Shown here: in pieces, positions 1 through 7,123 of the stretch
Layout: every line of letters starts with the position of its first letter
Numbering within the stretch: the stretch's first letter is position 1
Source: JBQCHF01 sp051954955
GTDB lineage: Bacteria; Actinomycetota; Actinomycetes; Motilibacterales; Motilibacteraceae
DNA: 30,925 bases
Reading direction: 5' to 3'
NCBI GenBank assembly: GCA_051954955.1
Contig: JBQCHF010000211.1
Location: 1-30,925 of the forward strand
Notes under the pieces: model-generated
Told to the model about the DNA's origin: nothing
Seen by the model: only the letters and a program-made list of their open reading frames with translations
The model's database searches: none
Made by a program: the position numbers and the translations under genes

Positions 1-105
1 TGGCTCACCCGCTACAACACCAAGCGGCGCCACTCCTGGTGCCGCTACCTGACGCCCGTGACCTACGAAGCCCGCTACACAGCTAGACTGCAGACCGCCG
101 CCTAA
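1..105 (+). CDS. IS3-family transposase (OrfB), C-terminal end only
   Basis: The window opens inside this frame and it ends at TAA 103-105, so only 34 residues are visible. They contain YNTKRRH followed by LTPVTYEARY, the usual end of the rve-type DDE integrase core of IS3-family OrfB transposases (pattern YN-x2-R-x-H, then SP/TP-x2-YE). The catalytic residues lie outside the window. The sequence just after the stop (about 108-150) should be the right end of the element, and the next gene, on the other strand, ends at base 106, so its last codons are probably supplied by the IS end. Whether the transposase is intact cannot be judged from here. Confidence 0.75.
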   Translation, partial: WLTRYNTKRRHSWCRYLTPVTYEARYTARLQTAA

Positions 106-714
106 TCACACCCCGTGTCCAAGAACCGGGGCCAGGGCCCGGCCGACCCGGAAGGCACGCAGCAGCGGCCGGCCTCCCGGGGTGGTCAGCAACCACTCCT
201 GCTGGCCGCCGCCCGGCGCCACGTTGGGGTCGGCGGTCGCGGCGACTGACCCACCCTGCCCGCCCTGTGGGCGACGCCGTCGCCTCAGCCCGCCCGCACC
301 GGCCCGGTTCGGTGCTGGCGCCTTGCCGTCGGGGGCGGGTGAGGTGCGGCCGGGGGCCGCTGGTGGAGCAGATGGAGTAGCGGCGTCCGGTGTGCCGGCG
401 CAGGCGGCGGCTGGGCGGTCCGGGTGACCGGCGCTCGGGGTGGGGCCGGTGGGGGCTGGGTTGGTAGGGGCAGGTGGGCGTGGCGGGGTGAAGCGCTGCG
501 CGGCGGCCTGGCGGGTGCACCCGAGCTGCTCGGCCACGGCGGCCCAGGAAGCGCCGTCGGCCCGGGCGTGCCGCACACAGGCGCTGGTTCGCGCCTGCAC
601 CTCGCGCTCCAGCGCCCGCAGCGCGGCGAGCTCGGTCAAGGCGTCCGCCGCGGCTGAGACCCGGCCGGCCAGGGCCGTCAAGGTGGGTTGCTCGTCAAGG
701 GGGCTTGGCACGGG
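106..714 (-). CDS. Helix-turn-helix protein with disordered Pro/Ala-rich tail, possibly truncated by the IS
   Basis: A protein of about 202 residues. Residues 10-50 are a helical stretch rich in Ala, Leu and Arg. Residues 54-75 form a helix-turn-helix (GASWAAVAEQLGCTRQAAAQ), the arrangement seen in many small actinobacterial DNA-binding proteins of the GASWAEIG-x-LG-x-SRQAA type. The remainder is a low-complexity Pro/Thr/Ala linker, a basic RRRRR patch and an unremarkable tail. Start is uncertain: TTG at 732 or GTG at 714, neither with a clear ribosome binding site; I chose GTG. The stop touches the end of the transposase region at 103-105, and the last ten codons lie where the IS terminal repeat should be, so the natural C-terminus may have been replaced. 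A regulator of the adjoining primase gene is plausible but not shown. Confidence 0.6.
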   Translation of the reverse strand, partial: PVPSPLDEQPTLTALAGRVSAAADALTELAALRALEREVQARTSACVRHARADGASWAAVAEQLGCTRQAAAQRFTPPRPPAPTNPAPTGPTPSAGHPDRPAAACAGTPDAATPSAPPAAPGRTSPAPDGKAPAPNRAGAGGLRRRRRPQGGQGGSVAATADPNVAPGGGQQEWLLTTPGGRPLLRAFRVGRALAPVLGHGV

Positions 715-873
715 CGGGACGGTGCCGGGCAAGTCGGCTTGCGCAACCGCCCGCGGCGGCCGGCCACGTGGACCCGGGGCAGGGCGCTGTCGCTGGCCGT
801 CGCGGCGACCCGGATGCGTCGCGGCCGTGAGACCGGGCGCAGGGGCACACCGCGGGCCGGTAGCAGCCGGGGC

Positions 874-2943
874 TCAGGCGGCCGCGAGCGTTAGCGCGAG
901 CTGGCCGGTGGCACGACCGCGGCCGTCTCGGGATGGGGCGCGGCGAGGGGCTGGTGGCCGGGCTGCCGGTGCAGTTGCCGGCGAGATCGATGTCGACGTG
1001 CACAGTTCGAGGTTCTCGAGGCTGGGGCCGAGTCCTGTCTGCACCTGGCGTAGGCCCTTGCTGATGTGGCGGCGGCCGTCGGGGTGGCGGGGGAATGGGA
1101 CGGACGGTGCCGGCCGCGGGTCGGTGCCGGTCAGGGTCCATCGCCCTGGCTGTCGCAGGCCGCGTTCGGTGGTCCAGCCCCGGCAGGCCGCGAAGTCGGC
1201 CAGCCACCACCGGTAGGCGTCGCGTTCGGCATCGTGGGTGTCGGCGCGGCGCGCCACGACTCCGGCCGCACCCAGCACCGCCGCGGCATCGTCGAGGCGG
1301 TCGAGCCCGCGCGTGCGCCACTGTCGGCCGCTGGCGCGGACCAGTCCGGCGGCTGCGAGGCGGTGCAGGTGCCGGCGGACGGTGCGCAGGCTCAGCCCCG
1401 CGCGGGCCGCGACCAGGGCGGGGGTGGCTGCACCGGGGACCAGGGCGGTGTAGACGGCGGCGGCGTAGCGGCCCAGGCCGTCGCTGGTGAAGGCGTCGTG
1501 GGACTGGATGGCCACCACCGTGGACAGGTCGACCCGGGTGGGGGGCGCCGGGTTAGTGTCCCAGCTAGGCCCTCCGGCCAGCAGCCGGCGAGCAGACGCA
1601 TGGTCTGTCCCGTCGCCGGTGCCCAGCTGGTCTGGGACGGCCGGGTGGTAGGTGGCGGCCTGCGGCCCGCTGGCCGGGGAGACGGGTTCGAGCCAGCCGT
1701 CGCGGGCGAGCCGGTGCAGGGCCCGGGCGGCACTGGAACGCCCCAGACCGGCGCGTTCGGCAAGCCGGCGGGCGCTGGCCGGCACACCCTGCTCGCTCCA
1801 GCGGCCGGCGTCCTCGAGGAAAGCGTCGAGGACCGCGCGGTCGCTGCGCCCGGCCTGCCCGCCCCAACGCCGGGGCACCGCGTCGGCCGCCGCGCGTACG
1901 GAGGCGACCAGCTCGGCCTGCTGCTGTACTGCTGCGGCTGGCTTGGGCGGAGCCGCGGGGTGCTGCTCGGCGTACCGCTGCCGTCCGCGCCAGAGCCGTT
2001 CGGCGGCGGCCAGCACCTGAAGCTGGGTCCGGGCCTGGTACCGGCCGCGGCCTTGGTGGGTGCGGCGCAGATGGTCCAGGCCCCGGTTGGCCGGGTCGAG
2101 CGCGGCCGTGGCGAACTCCTCGAAGCTCCAACCGGCGTTGAGGTAGCCCAGTGCGATCGCCGCGGCGACCGCGGAGCGGTCCCGGTAGCGGCCCTCCACG
2201 TCCCCGTCGCGCTCCAGGCGCCGCAGCCGCAGCGACAGTACGCGACGGACACGGACCTCGGGCAGGGCGACGACGTTGTCGGGCTGCGGCGGGACAGCAG
2301 TGATGGCGCACAGTCGGTCGAAGGCGGCCCGATGGTTGTCCTGCTCGAGCGTGGCCGCCGCTTCGGGCGCCGGGGTGAGCAGCCTGGACACGCCGCCGTG
2401 CCGGTGCGGTGCGCCGGGTGGGCGGATGCTGCCGGTGGCCGGGTTGCACAGGCAGCTCGGATCCAGGGTCGGCAGGTGCGCCGTGTGCAGGTGCCGGGCC
2501 AGCGCGGCGACCTGCGCCGCGGGCAGCGGGTCCTCGAACACCGCGATCAGGTGCCGGCCCCCGCCGGGCCCGGAGACCGCCTCGATGAACCGGACGCCGG
2601 CCTCGCCCAGCCATCCCCGCAGGACGAGCGCGTCCGCGTCGACGTCGCCCTTGGAAGCGTCCAGGTCGAAGGCCAACCGGTAGTAGGCGCCGTCCCTGGC
2701 CAGGTAGACGGCGTAGGGGAGTGTCGGCAGGGCGCCTTCGTCCCAGGACCGGTCCCGGTAGGAGTTCAGCACCCGGCCGTCCGCGCGCGTCGCGACCCGC
2801 AGCCGGCCCGGGCGCGCCGACACCCGGCGCGCCACCTCGACGGCGGAAGCGCCGGCGGCGGCGTCGGCGCAGGTTCTTGGGGTTCGCACCGCCGGGACGG
2901 TGCGAAGCACCGCCGGGACGTCAAGCAGCCCCCGCCGGTGCAC
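874..2943 (-). CDS. AEP primase-like replication protein with two winged-helix regions
   Basis: A 689-residue protein whose N-terminal third resembles archaeo-eukaryotic primases of actinobacterial plasmids and integrative elements. AFDLD (D93, D95) fits the metal-binding DxD motif and SGPGGGRH (S124, H131) the SxH nucleotide-binding motif. CNPATGSIRPPGAPHR (around 166-181) is the downstream signature seen in such replication proteins. Two helix-turn-helix or winged-helix segments follow, near 393-420 (ARRLAERAGLGRSSAARAL) and near 525-555 (ARAGLSLRTVRRHL), then a disordered basic tail. Expected role: priming or initiating replication of the mobile element. The GTG start at 2943 has no ribosome binding site and a hairpin lies inside the first codons, so translation may begin further in; the catalytic region is unaffected. 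A helicase gene, the common partner, is not seen. Confidence 0.7.
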   Translation of the reverse strand: MHRRGLLDVPAVLRTVPAVRTPRTCADAAAGASAVEVARRVSARPGRLRVATRADGRVLNSYRDRSWDEGALPTLPYAVYLARDGAYYRLAFDLDASKGDVDADALVLRGWLGEAGVRFIEAVSGPGGGRHLIAVFEDPLPAAQVAALARHLHTAHLPTLDPSCLCNPATGSIRPPGAPHRHGGVSRLLTPAPEAAATLEQDNHRAAFDRLCAITAVPPQPDNVVALPEVRVRRVLSLRLRRLERDGDVEGRYRDRSAVAAAIALGYLNAGWSFEEFATAALDPANRGLDHLRRTHQGRGRYQARTQLQVLAAAERLWRGRQRYAEQHPAAPPKPAAAVQQQAELVASVRAAADAVPRRWGGQAGRSDRAVLDAFLEDAGRWSEQGVPASARRLAERAGLGRSSAARALHRLARDGWLEPVSPASGPQAATYHPAVPDQLGTGDGTDHASARRLLAGGPSWDTNPAPPTRVDLSTVVAIQSHDAFTSDGLGRYAAAVYTALVPGAATPALVAARAGLSLRTVRRHLHRLAAAGLVRASGRQWRTRGLDRLDDAAAVLGAAGVVARRADTHDAERDAYRWWLADFAACRGWTTERGLRQPGRWTLTGTDPRPAPSVPFPRHPDGRRHISKGLRQVQTGLGPSLENLELCTSTSISPATAPAARPPAPRRAPSRDGRGRATGQLALTLAAA
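2883..2906. promoter_or_regulatory. Perfect 9-bp inverted repeat at the 5' end of the primase gene
   Basis: TTCGCACCG (2883-2891), six-base loop, CGGTGCGAA (2898-2906). Part of it, GCACCGCCGGGACG, is repeated directly at about 2907-2920. It lies in codons 13-21 of the annotated primase ORF. It could be an operator, an mRNA hairpin controlling translation, or a sign that the true start lies downstream. Confidence 0.5.
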
Positions 2944-2966
2944 CCGGCGCGGGCGCCGCCGCTAGC

Positions 2967-3782
2967 TCAGCAGCCGATGAGGCGGGCGTAGGTCGTGGAC
3001 GGCGGGTAGCCCAGCACAGCGCCGAGCACAACGAAGCCCGCTGCGCTGGCCTCGTCCCACCACGGTGGCAGCATCACGCGGCCGCGCTGGACCGGCGGCT
3101 GGGCCAGGTCCAGGTCGAAGGCCAGCTCTAGGCCCCGGTCGACCTCGTCCAGCAGCCACGCGGCGCGGGACCGGTCCGGGTCGCCGGACGCGACGGCGTG
3201 CCACGTCGCCCGCAGGGCACGCTGGTTCACCCGGTCACCCAGCCGCCGCGGGGAGATCCACACCTTCGTGTTCCAGTCGCGGGAGACCAGAGCTGACAGG
3301 CCGGCTGCCCGTGCCGCTGCTGCCCACCGTTCGGCGTCCGCGTCGGAGCCGAAGAGCAGACCGGTCGGTTTCGCCCCGGTCAGCACGCGAGCGAGCAGGG
3401 CCTCGTTCTGCCGCGTCCCGCCCGGGGTCATCGCCAGCTCGTGCATCCAGCCGCCGCAGAAGTCGAGGTTGCCGAAGGTGTGGGTGGCCGGCCCTGCCGC
3501 GGTGGGCAGGTCCGGGAACCGGTAGGTCGTGTAGGTCAGGTCGAACGGCACCTGCCAGAGCTCGGCGTCCTCCTCGTCGTGGTACCGGGCCTCGGCCGGG
3601 ATCGGCCACGGGGCCTCGTCCCAGGTGGGGTAGCCCTTCACCACGATCCGGTAGGGCCAGGCGGTGCTGGTGAACCAGCCGCTGGGCTGGGTGCCGTCGC
3701 TGTCGGTCAGGCGGGTCCACCCCGGGGGTGGGGTCGCGGCGTTGGACGGCCACACGACGGCGGTGGTCAGGTTGCTGTTCAC
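2967..3782 (-). CDS. Unrecognised 271-aa protein of the mobile island, parent of the partial copies downstream
   Basis: I chose GTG at 3782 because GGGAG lies six bases upstream; the frame is open further but without a site. The product (271 aa) is acidic and soluble, with many aromatic residues in its first half (WTRLTD, GWFTSTAWPYRIVVKGYPTW). A central block (residues about 83-177, TYRFPDLP to TKVWIS) includes LTGAKPTGLLFGSDADAERW. A short conserved-looking C-terminus reads FVVLGAVLGYPPSTTYARL. No signal peptide, membrane segment or catalytic motif is evident and I do not recognise the family. It lies 23 bases upstream of the primase gene on the same strand, so probably one transcript. Two degenerate relatives lie nearby: the central block at 5360-5644 and a C-terminal remnant at 4529-4618. 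This recurrence suggests a gene family carried by the element. Confidence 0.65.
   Translation of the reverse strand: MNSNLTTAVVWPSNAATPPPGWTRLTDSDGTQPSGWFTSTAWPYRIVVKGYPTWDEAPWPIPAEARYHDEEDAELWQVPFDLTYTTYRFPDLPTAAGPATHTFGNLDFCGGWMHELAMTPGGTRQNEALLARVLTGAKPTGLLFGSDADAERWAAAARAAGLSALVSRDWNTKVWISPRRLGDRVNQRALRATWHAVASGDPDRSRAAWLLDEVDRGLELAFDLDLAQPPVQRGRVMLPPWWDEASAAGFVVLGAVLGYPPSTTYARLIGC
3253..3537. repeat. 285-bp direct repeat, copy 1 (inside the 271-aa gene)
   Basis: Aligns without gaps to 5360-5644 at a constant offset of 2107 bases; long runs are identical, for example the stretch from CAGTCGCGGGAGACC to CGTTCGGCGTCCGC. Similarity stops abruptly at both ends, as in a partial duplication or recombination between two relatives. 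Confidence 0.85.
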
Positions 3783-4514
3783 GGGTTCTCCCAGGGTCCT
3801 TGGCGAGCAGGGTGGGTGCCACGGTGCGGCCGCGCTCTGCCGCCGCAACCACCCCTCCTCCGGGCGGGCTCACCGGGCCTGCGGCACCTCGCATTCACCA
3901 ACCCCGGCGCGACCGCGGGCTGCTGAGACCCGCGCGGGGACGCAGGCGCGGCGGAGCGACGCCCCGACCTGGTCGCCGTCGAAGCGATGAGCGCGCACCG
4001 GCTGCGACCCGCTTTCGGCGCCGGGGAGGCCGGCGTGGTTGACGCGCCCGGCCGGCTGAGGGGTCAGATCCTGGGACCGGTTCGTGGCGTGGCGATGTTT
4101 CAGCAGGTGCTGTCGATCCAGAGGCACTGTGGCGTGGCCGGCCGGCGCGGACATCGCCGGCCATCTCGCTTCTGGGTGGCGGTCGGCGGCAACCGGACCC
4201 CGTCCACCCTGACCCCACTGATCAGCGAGGTGTCATCGGGAGGGCCTGGGATTCCTGCTGCATGTGGTGGAACGACGCCGGTGGCTTGGCTGCGCGCGTC
4301 GGGGGATGGTCCCGGTTGTGCCCATAAGCGCGCGGCCGTTCGTGGCCACCGACGTCGTTCCTGTGTCGAGGCGCCGGCCGTGGGTGCCCGCCGAACCGGG
4401 AGGCGGCGGGCGTTTCGGGGTCGGTCGCTTCGACAAGGTGCATGGTCCGGGGCAGGGCAGGATGCGCAATGGACCCCGGTCGAGCGCTGCCGACCTCTAG
4501 TGCTCGTGCGGCGC

Positions 4515-4538
4515 CCGACCTCCGACGTCAGAGGTCGG
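4515..4538. repeat. 8-bp perfect inverted repeat, with a third direct copy nearby
   Basis: CCGACCTC, eight-base loop, GAGGTCGG. A further direct copy of CCGACCTC starts near 4489. It immediately follows, on the minus strand, the gene remnant at 4529-4618, so it may be a former terminator; an operator is the alternative. Confidence 0.5.
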
Positions 4539-4618
4539 ACGCAGAACAAGGCTGGTGGGTAGACCAGGACGGCACCGAAGACGAGCAGACTCACCTCGAT
4601 GTTCTCGTCCCGCCATGG
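4529..4618 (-). pseudogene. Degenerate C-terminal remnant related to the 271-aa protein
   Basis: The minus-strand frame reads PWRDENIEVSLLVFGAVLVY then PPALFCVRPL. The C-terminus of the gene at 2967-3782 reads PWWDEASAAGFVVLGAVLGY then PPSTTYARLIGC. The shared PW-x-DE, GAVL-x-YPP spacing is gap-free, so this looks like the eroded end of another family member. No start or upstream homology is left around it. Found by eye over 30 residues, so moderate confidence only. Confidence 0.45.
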
Positions 4619-4639
4619 CTGCTGGGTCACCGGCCCTGC

Positions 4640-4653
4640 CTGGCAGCTGCCAG
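4640..4653. repeat. 14-bp perfect palindrome
   Basis: CTGGCAGCTGCCAG reads the same on both strands. It lies in the gene-poor stretch and could be a protein-binding site. Confidence 0.45.
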
Positions 4654-4684
4654 CCGGACTGCGATCGAGCGGCGCGGAGCTGCC

Positions 4685-4702
4685 TACCGGCAGCCGCCGG
4701 TA
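4685..4702. repeat. 7-bp perfect hairpin
   Basis: TACCGGC, four-base loop AGCC, GCCGGTA. Lies between the DUF1232 gene end (4885) and the 4529-4618 remnant and could terminate transcription of the DUF1232 gene, although no T-tract follows. Confidence 0.4.
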
Positions 4703-4884
4703 CGAGCGGCAGGGGCGTGAGGGAGGGGTAGCACCCGGGCCCCTACCGGGATCGGACATGAGCCCCTGGTCAGCCGCGCCCACCAGCAGCCACGATGCGG
4801 CACCGCCGCTGCGCTTGATTCTCGCCGGCTCGCTGCTTCAACTACCGGGCTTCGCGTCCGGCGGGCTCGGCACCGCCGACTCCC

Positions 4885-5289
4885 TCACAGGCCGGCGAGG
4901 CGCCGGACGAGGTGTAGCCCTTCGGGGGTGCCGGGCCACTGCCGTTCCAGGGCCTCCGGTCCCGCGCGGCGAACGACTGAGCGAAGGGCGATCGCGACGA
5001 TGATGGCGTCGTCGGCGTAGCCGAGGACAGGGATGACGTCGGGGATGAGGTCGATCGGGGAGAGCAGGTAGCCAACGAGCAGTAGCAGCCGGATCCGCAC
5101 TCCGCGGGGCAGGGTGGGGTCGGCGGCCAGGCGCCGGATCAGCCGGACCAGATCGGGTAGCAGGCGCAGCGCGGTGGCCAGCGCGTCGGTGTCGGGGTCG
5201 TGCCGGTAGGACCGCCAGAGCAGGCCGACCAGGGCGGTGTAGAGCAGCAGCAGACCGGCGACGACTCCTAGGAGGGTCTGCCACCGCAT
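4885..5289 (-). CDS. DUF1232 (YkvA-like) membrane protein
   Basis: A 134-aa protein. Start ATG 5289 is set by a strong GGAGGAAG site eight to ten bases upstream; the frame remains open upstream only because a pseudogene fragment happens to be in phase. Residues 4-25 are a hydrophobic membrane helix. Residues 68-94 hold the family signature, YLLSPIDLIPDVIPVLGYAD, with a second hydrophobic helix running to about 105. Family members are small bacterial membrane proteins without an established biochemical role. The short C-terminus of another coding frame (5306-5359) ends just before its ribosome binding site, so this gene was probably the second gene of an older operon whose first member was overwritten by the repeat copy. 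Confidence 0.85.
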   Translation of the reverse strand: MRWQTLLGVVAGLLLLYTALVGLLWRSYRHDPDTDALATALRLLPDLVRLIRRLAADPTLPRGVRIRLLLLVGYLLSPIDLIPDVIPVLGYADDAIIVAIALRSVVRRAGPEALERQWPGTPEGLHLVRRLAGL

Positions 5290-5305
5290 CTGCTTCTTCC
5301 TCCGG

Positions 5306-5359
5306 TCAGTGCTCGGTGAAGATGGTCCAGGCCTCTCGTGCGCCGTAGTAGACGAAGCC
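5306..5359 (-). pseudogene. C-terminal stub of an overwritten upstream gene
   Basis: Minus-strand frame GFVYYGAREAWTIFTEH ends at TGA 5306-5308, directly before the ribosome binding site of the DUF1232 gene. It starts exactly where the repeat copy ends (5360), so it looks like the remaining 3' end of the former first gene of that operon. Seventeen residues are too few to identify it. Confidence 0.3.
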
Positions 5360-5644
5360 GAGATCCACACCTTGGTGGTCCAGTCGCGGGAGACCAGAGC
5401 TGACAGGCCGGCTGCCCGTGCCGCTGCTGCCCACCGTTCGGCGTCCGCCTGGGGCCCGACGAGCAGACCGGTCGGCTTCGCCCCTGTCAGCACGCGAGCG
5501 AGCAGGGCCTCGTCTTCCCCGTCCCGCCCGGGCGTCGTGGCCAGCCCCTCGATGCAGCCGCCGTAGAAGTTGAGGTTGCCGAAGCTGTAGGTGGCCGGCC
5601 CTGCCGGGGTGGGCAGGTCCGGGAACCGGTAGGTCGCGTAGGTC
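5360..5644 (-). pseudogene. Internal fragment of a relative of the 271-aa gene (repeat copy 2)
   Basis: Encodes the central block (TYRFPDLP through TKVWIS) of the protein at 2967-3782 with scattered substitutions and no indels, and is still open for 95 codons. Both ends are cut: upstream it meets unrelated sequence at 5645, downstream the frame runs by chance into the DUF1232 gene. An ATG at 5673 keeps the frame open but has no matching N-terminal domain. Preservation of the frame suggests a recent event or a relative that diverged under selection before truncation. Confidence 0.7.
5360..5644. repeat. 285-bp direct repeat, copy 2
   Basis: Gap-free partner of 3253-3537. Its right end (5644) is 36 bases from the transporter remnant and its left end meets the stub of an unrelated frame, so both flanks look like recombination joints. 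Confidence 0.85.
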
Positions 5645-5679
5645 GACGGGGCTCTCTCCTGCGGCTTCGACACACCGCA

Positions 5680-5802
5680 GGGCCGCTGATCGCCGGCCTG
5701 GCGTGGGTCGCGGCAGTCCTGGCCGTCGCCGTGCTCGTGCTGCTCAGGTCCCTGCCTTCCGGCGCGGAGGCACGGGAGGCAGCGGCGGCACGGGCTCGGT
5801 GA
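5680..5802 (+). pseudogene. C-terminal remnant of a membrane transporter (MFS-like)
   Basis: The plus-strand frame ending at TGA 5800-5802 encodes one hydrophobic helix (PLIAGLAWVAAVLAVAVLVL then LR), followed by a short charged tail SLPSGAEAREAAAARAR. This is how many major-facilitator transporters end. The upstream part is missing: sequence before about 5670 belongs to the repeat copy. Its 3' end overlaps the last 59 bases of the converging hydrolase gene. It marks the right boundary of the mobile island. Identification rests on one helix and is tentative. Confidence 0.4.
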
Positions 5803-7123
5803 CGGCGAGCACCGCGGCAGCCACCTCGTGCGGGTGTGTCAGCGGGAGGCGGTGCCCGCCCTCGAGGACCTCGACCTGCACCGAGCCGACGCGCGGCAGG
5901 GCGAGCACGGCCTCGACCGGGGCGGTGGTGTCGTGCGCGCCGAGCAGCACGCTGGTGGGGACCGCGGGGGCGGCCAGGGCCTGCGGGAGCGGGTTGGCGT
6001 TCAGCAGCGAGTCGACCCCGTCCTGGTAGGCGGGGAAGCTGTGGTGCGTGCCGTCACGGGCAACCTCGGCGGGGACGTCCGGCTCGATCCGGTGCGCGGC
6101 GTGGCCCATGACCACGCGCAGTGCGCACATCGTCCCGCAGACCACCGCCGCGGAGGTGCGCTCCTCGACCGTCGTGCGGGCCAACCAGCCGCCGGTGCTC
6201 AGCGCGGCCGCGGCCGTCGCAGAGTCGTCGAAGGCCGGCGGGGCCACCAGCACCAGGTGGGCCACGAGTTCGGGGGCCATGCAGGTGGCCGCAGCACTGA
6301 CCGCCGTGCCGTAGCTGTGCCCCACCAGCACGACAGGACCGCCCACCAGCCGCAGCACGCCCACCAGCGCGGCAGCCTGCTCCGACAACCCGTAGGAGGT
6401 TGCGATGCGCATCGAGCGGCCGTGCCCGGGAAGGTCGACGGCGAGGCTAGCCACCCCAGCCTCCGCGAGGTCGCGCTGCACCGTCGCCCACGTGCTCGCG
6501 GCCCCGCCCAGGCCGTGGACCAGCACGACCCGGGTCGGCCCCGGGCCCGCGACGACCCGCGCGAGCGGAGTGGACGGGTCGAGCTGTGGGCGCACGACCG
6601 CGGCGCCTCCGAACCCCGAAGCCGGGAGGAGGCCGCGGTGGACCTCGTCCCTGCGCGCGCCCGACCACGCCGCGAGCAGGGCCGTGGCTCCGAGGACCGC
6701 CGCCCCCGCTACCAGCAGCCAGCCCAGGTCGCCTCCGGGGAGGTGGTGGGAGGTGATGTGCAGCAGGAACACGTCCATCCACCGCGCGTGGGGGACCCCG
6801 AGGGTGAACAGCACGTCGGGGAACATCGCGACGGCGTGCAGCGGCAGCACTGCGAGCACGAAAAACCGGGACGGGCGGCCCATCACCAGCAGGTGCAGGG
6901 CGGCCCAGGCCGCGGCCACCGTCACCGCGACGAGGAAGTGGACGGCCCAGTGGAACCGGCTGTCGTGCGAACGGTAGGTGGCGAGCACCACGAGCTCGAC
7001 GAGCACCACGAGCAGGATCTGGGCGAGCACGCCGCGGGCGCGCAGCGGCCGGGTCGAGGCCCGTGCCACGTCTGCGCGCGACCCTCTTGCGACGGGGGAC
7101 GACGCTGCGCGGCGGCCGGTCAT
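5744..7123 (-). CDS. Alpha/beta hydrolase with N-terminal four-helix membrane domain
   Basis: A 459-aa protein. Four hydrophobic helices (about 33-49, 60-80, 87-105, 135-153) precede an alpha/beta-hydrolase fold. HGLGG at 203-207 is the oxyanion-hole loop, GHSYG at 268-272 the nucleophile elbow (S270), D398 in LGAHDTTAP the acid and H424 in EGGH the base, so the triad is complete. The loop between helices 3 and 4 is rich in His and Asp (PHARWMDVFLLHITSHHLPG). ATG 7123 overlaps the stop of the upstream gene by four bases (ATGA), so the two are coupled. The substrate cannot be read; an esterase, lipase or haloperoxidase-like hydrolase held at the membrane is the reasonable range. The last Pro-rich residues overlap the transporter remnant on the other strand. 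Confidence 0.8.
   Translation of the reverse strand: MTGRRAASSPVARGSRADVARASTRPLRARGVLAQILLVVLVELVVLATYRSHDSRFHWAVHFLVAVTVAAAWAALHLLVMGRPSRFFVLAVLPLHAVAMFPDVLFTLGVPHARWMDVFLLHITSHHLPGGDLGWLLVAGAAVLGATALLAAWSGARRDEVHRGLLPASGFGGAAVVRPQLDPSTPLARVVAGPGPTRVVLVHGLGGAASTWATVQRDLAEAGVASLAVDLPGHGRSMRIATSYGLSEQAAALVGVLRLVGGPVVLVGHSYGTAVSAAATCMAPELVAHLVLVAPPAFDDSATAAAALSTGGWLARTTVEERTSAAVVCGTMCALRVVMGHAAHRIEPDVPAEVARDGTHHSFPAYQDGVDSLLNANPLPQALAAPAVPTSVLLGAHDTTAPVEAVLALPRVGSVQVEVLEGGHRLPLTHPHEVAAAVLAVTEPVPPLPPVPPRRKAGT

Larger units (their letters stand above)
3783..4884. other. 1.1-kb stretch without a convincing intact gene; palindromes and one gene remnant
   Basis: Frames here are short, compositionally poor (Arg/Pro/Gly-rich) and without ribosome binding sites. 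Supported content: the promoter side of the 271-aa gene at the left edge, a degenerate C-terminal remnant (4529-4618), and three palindromic elements (4515-4538, 4640-4653, 4685-4702). No tRNA or T-arm consensus was seen on either strand. Beside a primase gene, an origin or transfer site is conceivable but nothing specific shows it. Confidence 0.5.

Noticed and set aside
1066..2991. 641-aa plus-strand frame opposite the primase gene
   Set aside because: Gly/Val/Arg-rich shadow; the minus frame carries the AEP motifs.
4100..4783. 227-aa minus-strand ORF as an intact gene
   Set aside because: Only about 30 residues resemble anything; the rest is Arg/Pro/Ser-rich with no ribosome binding site, so annotated as a remnant.
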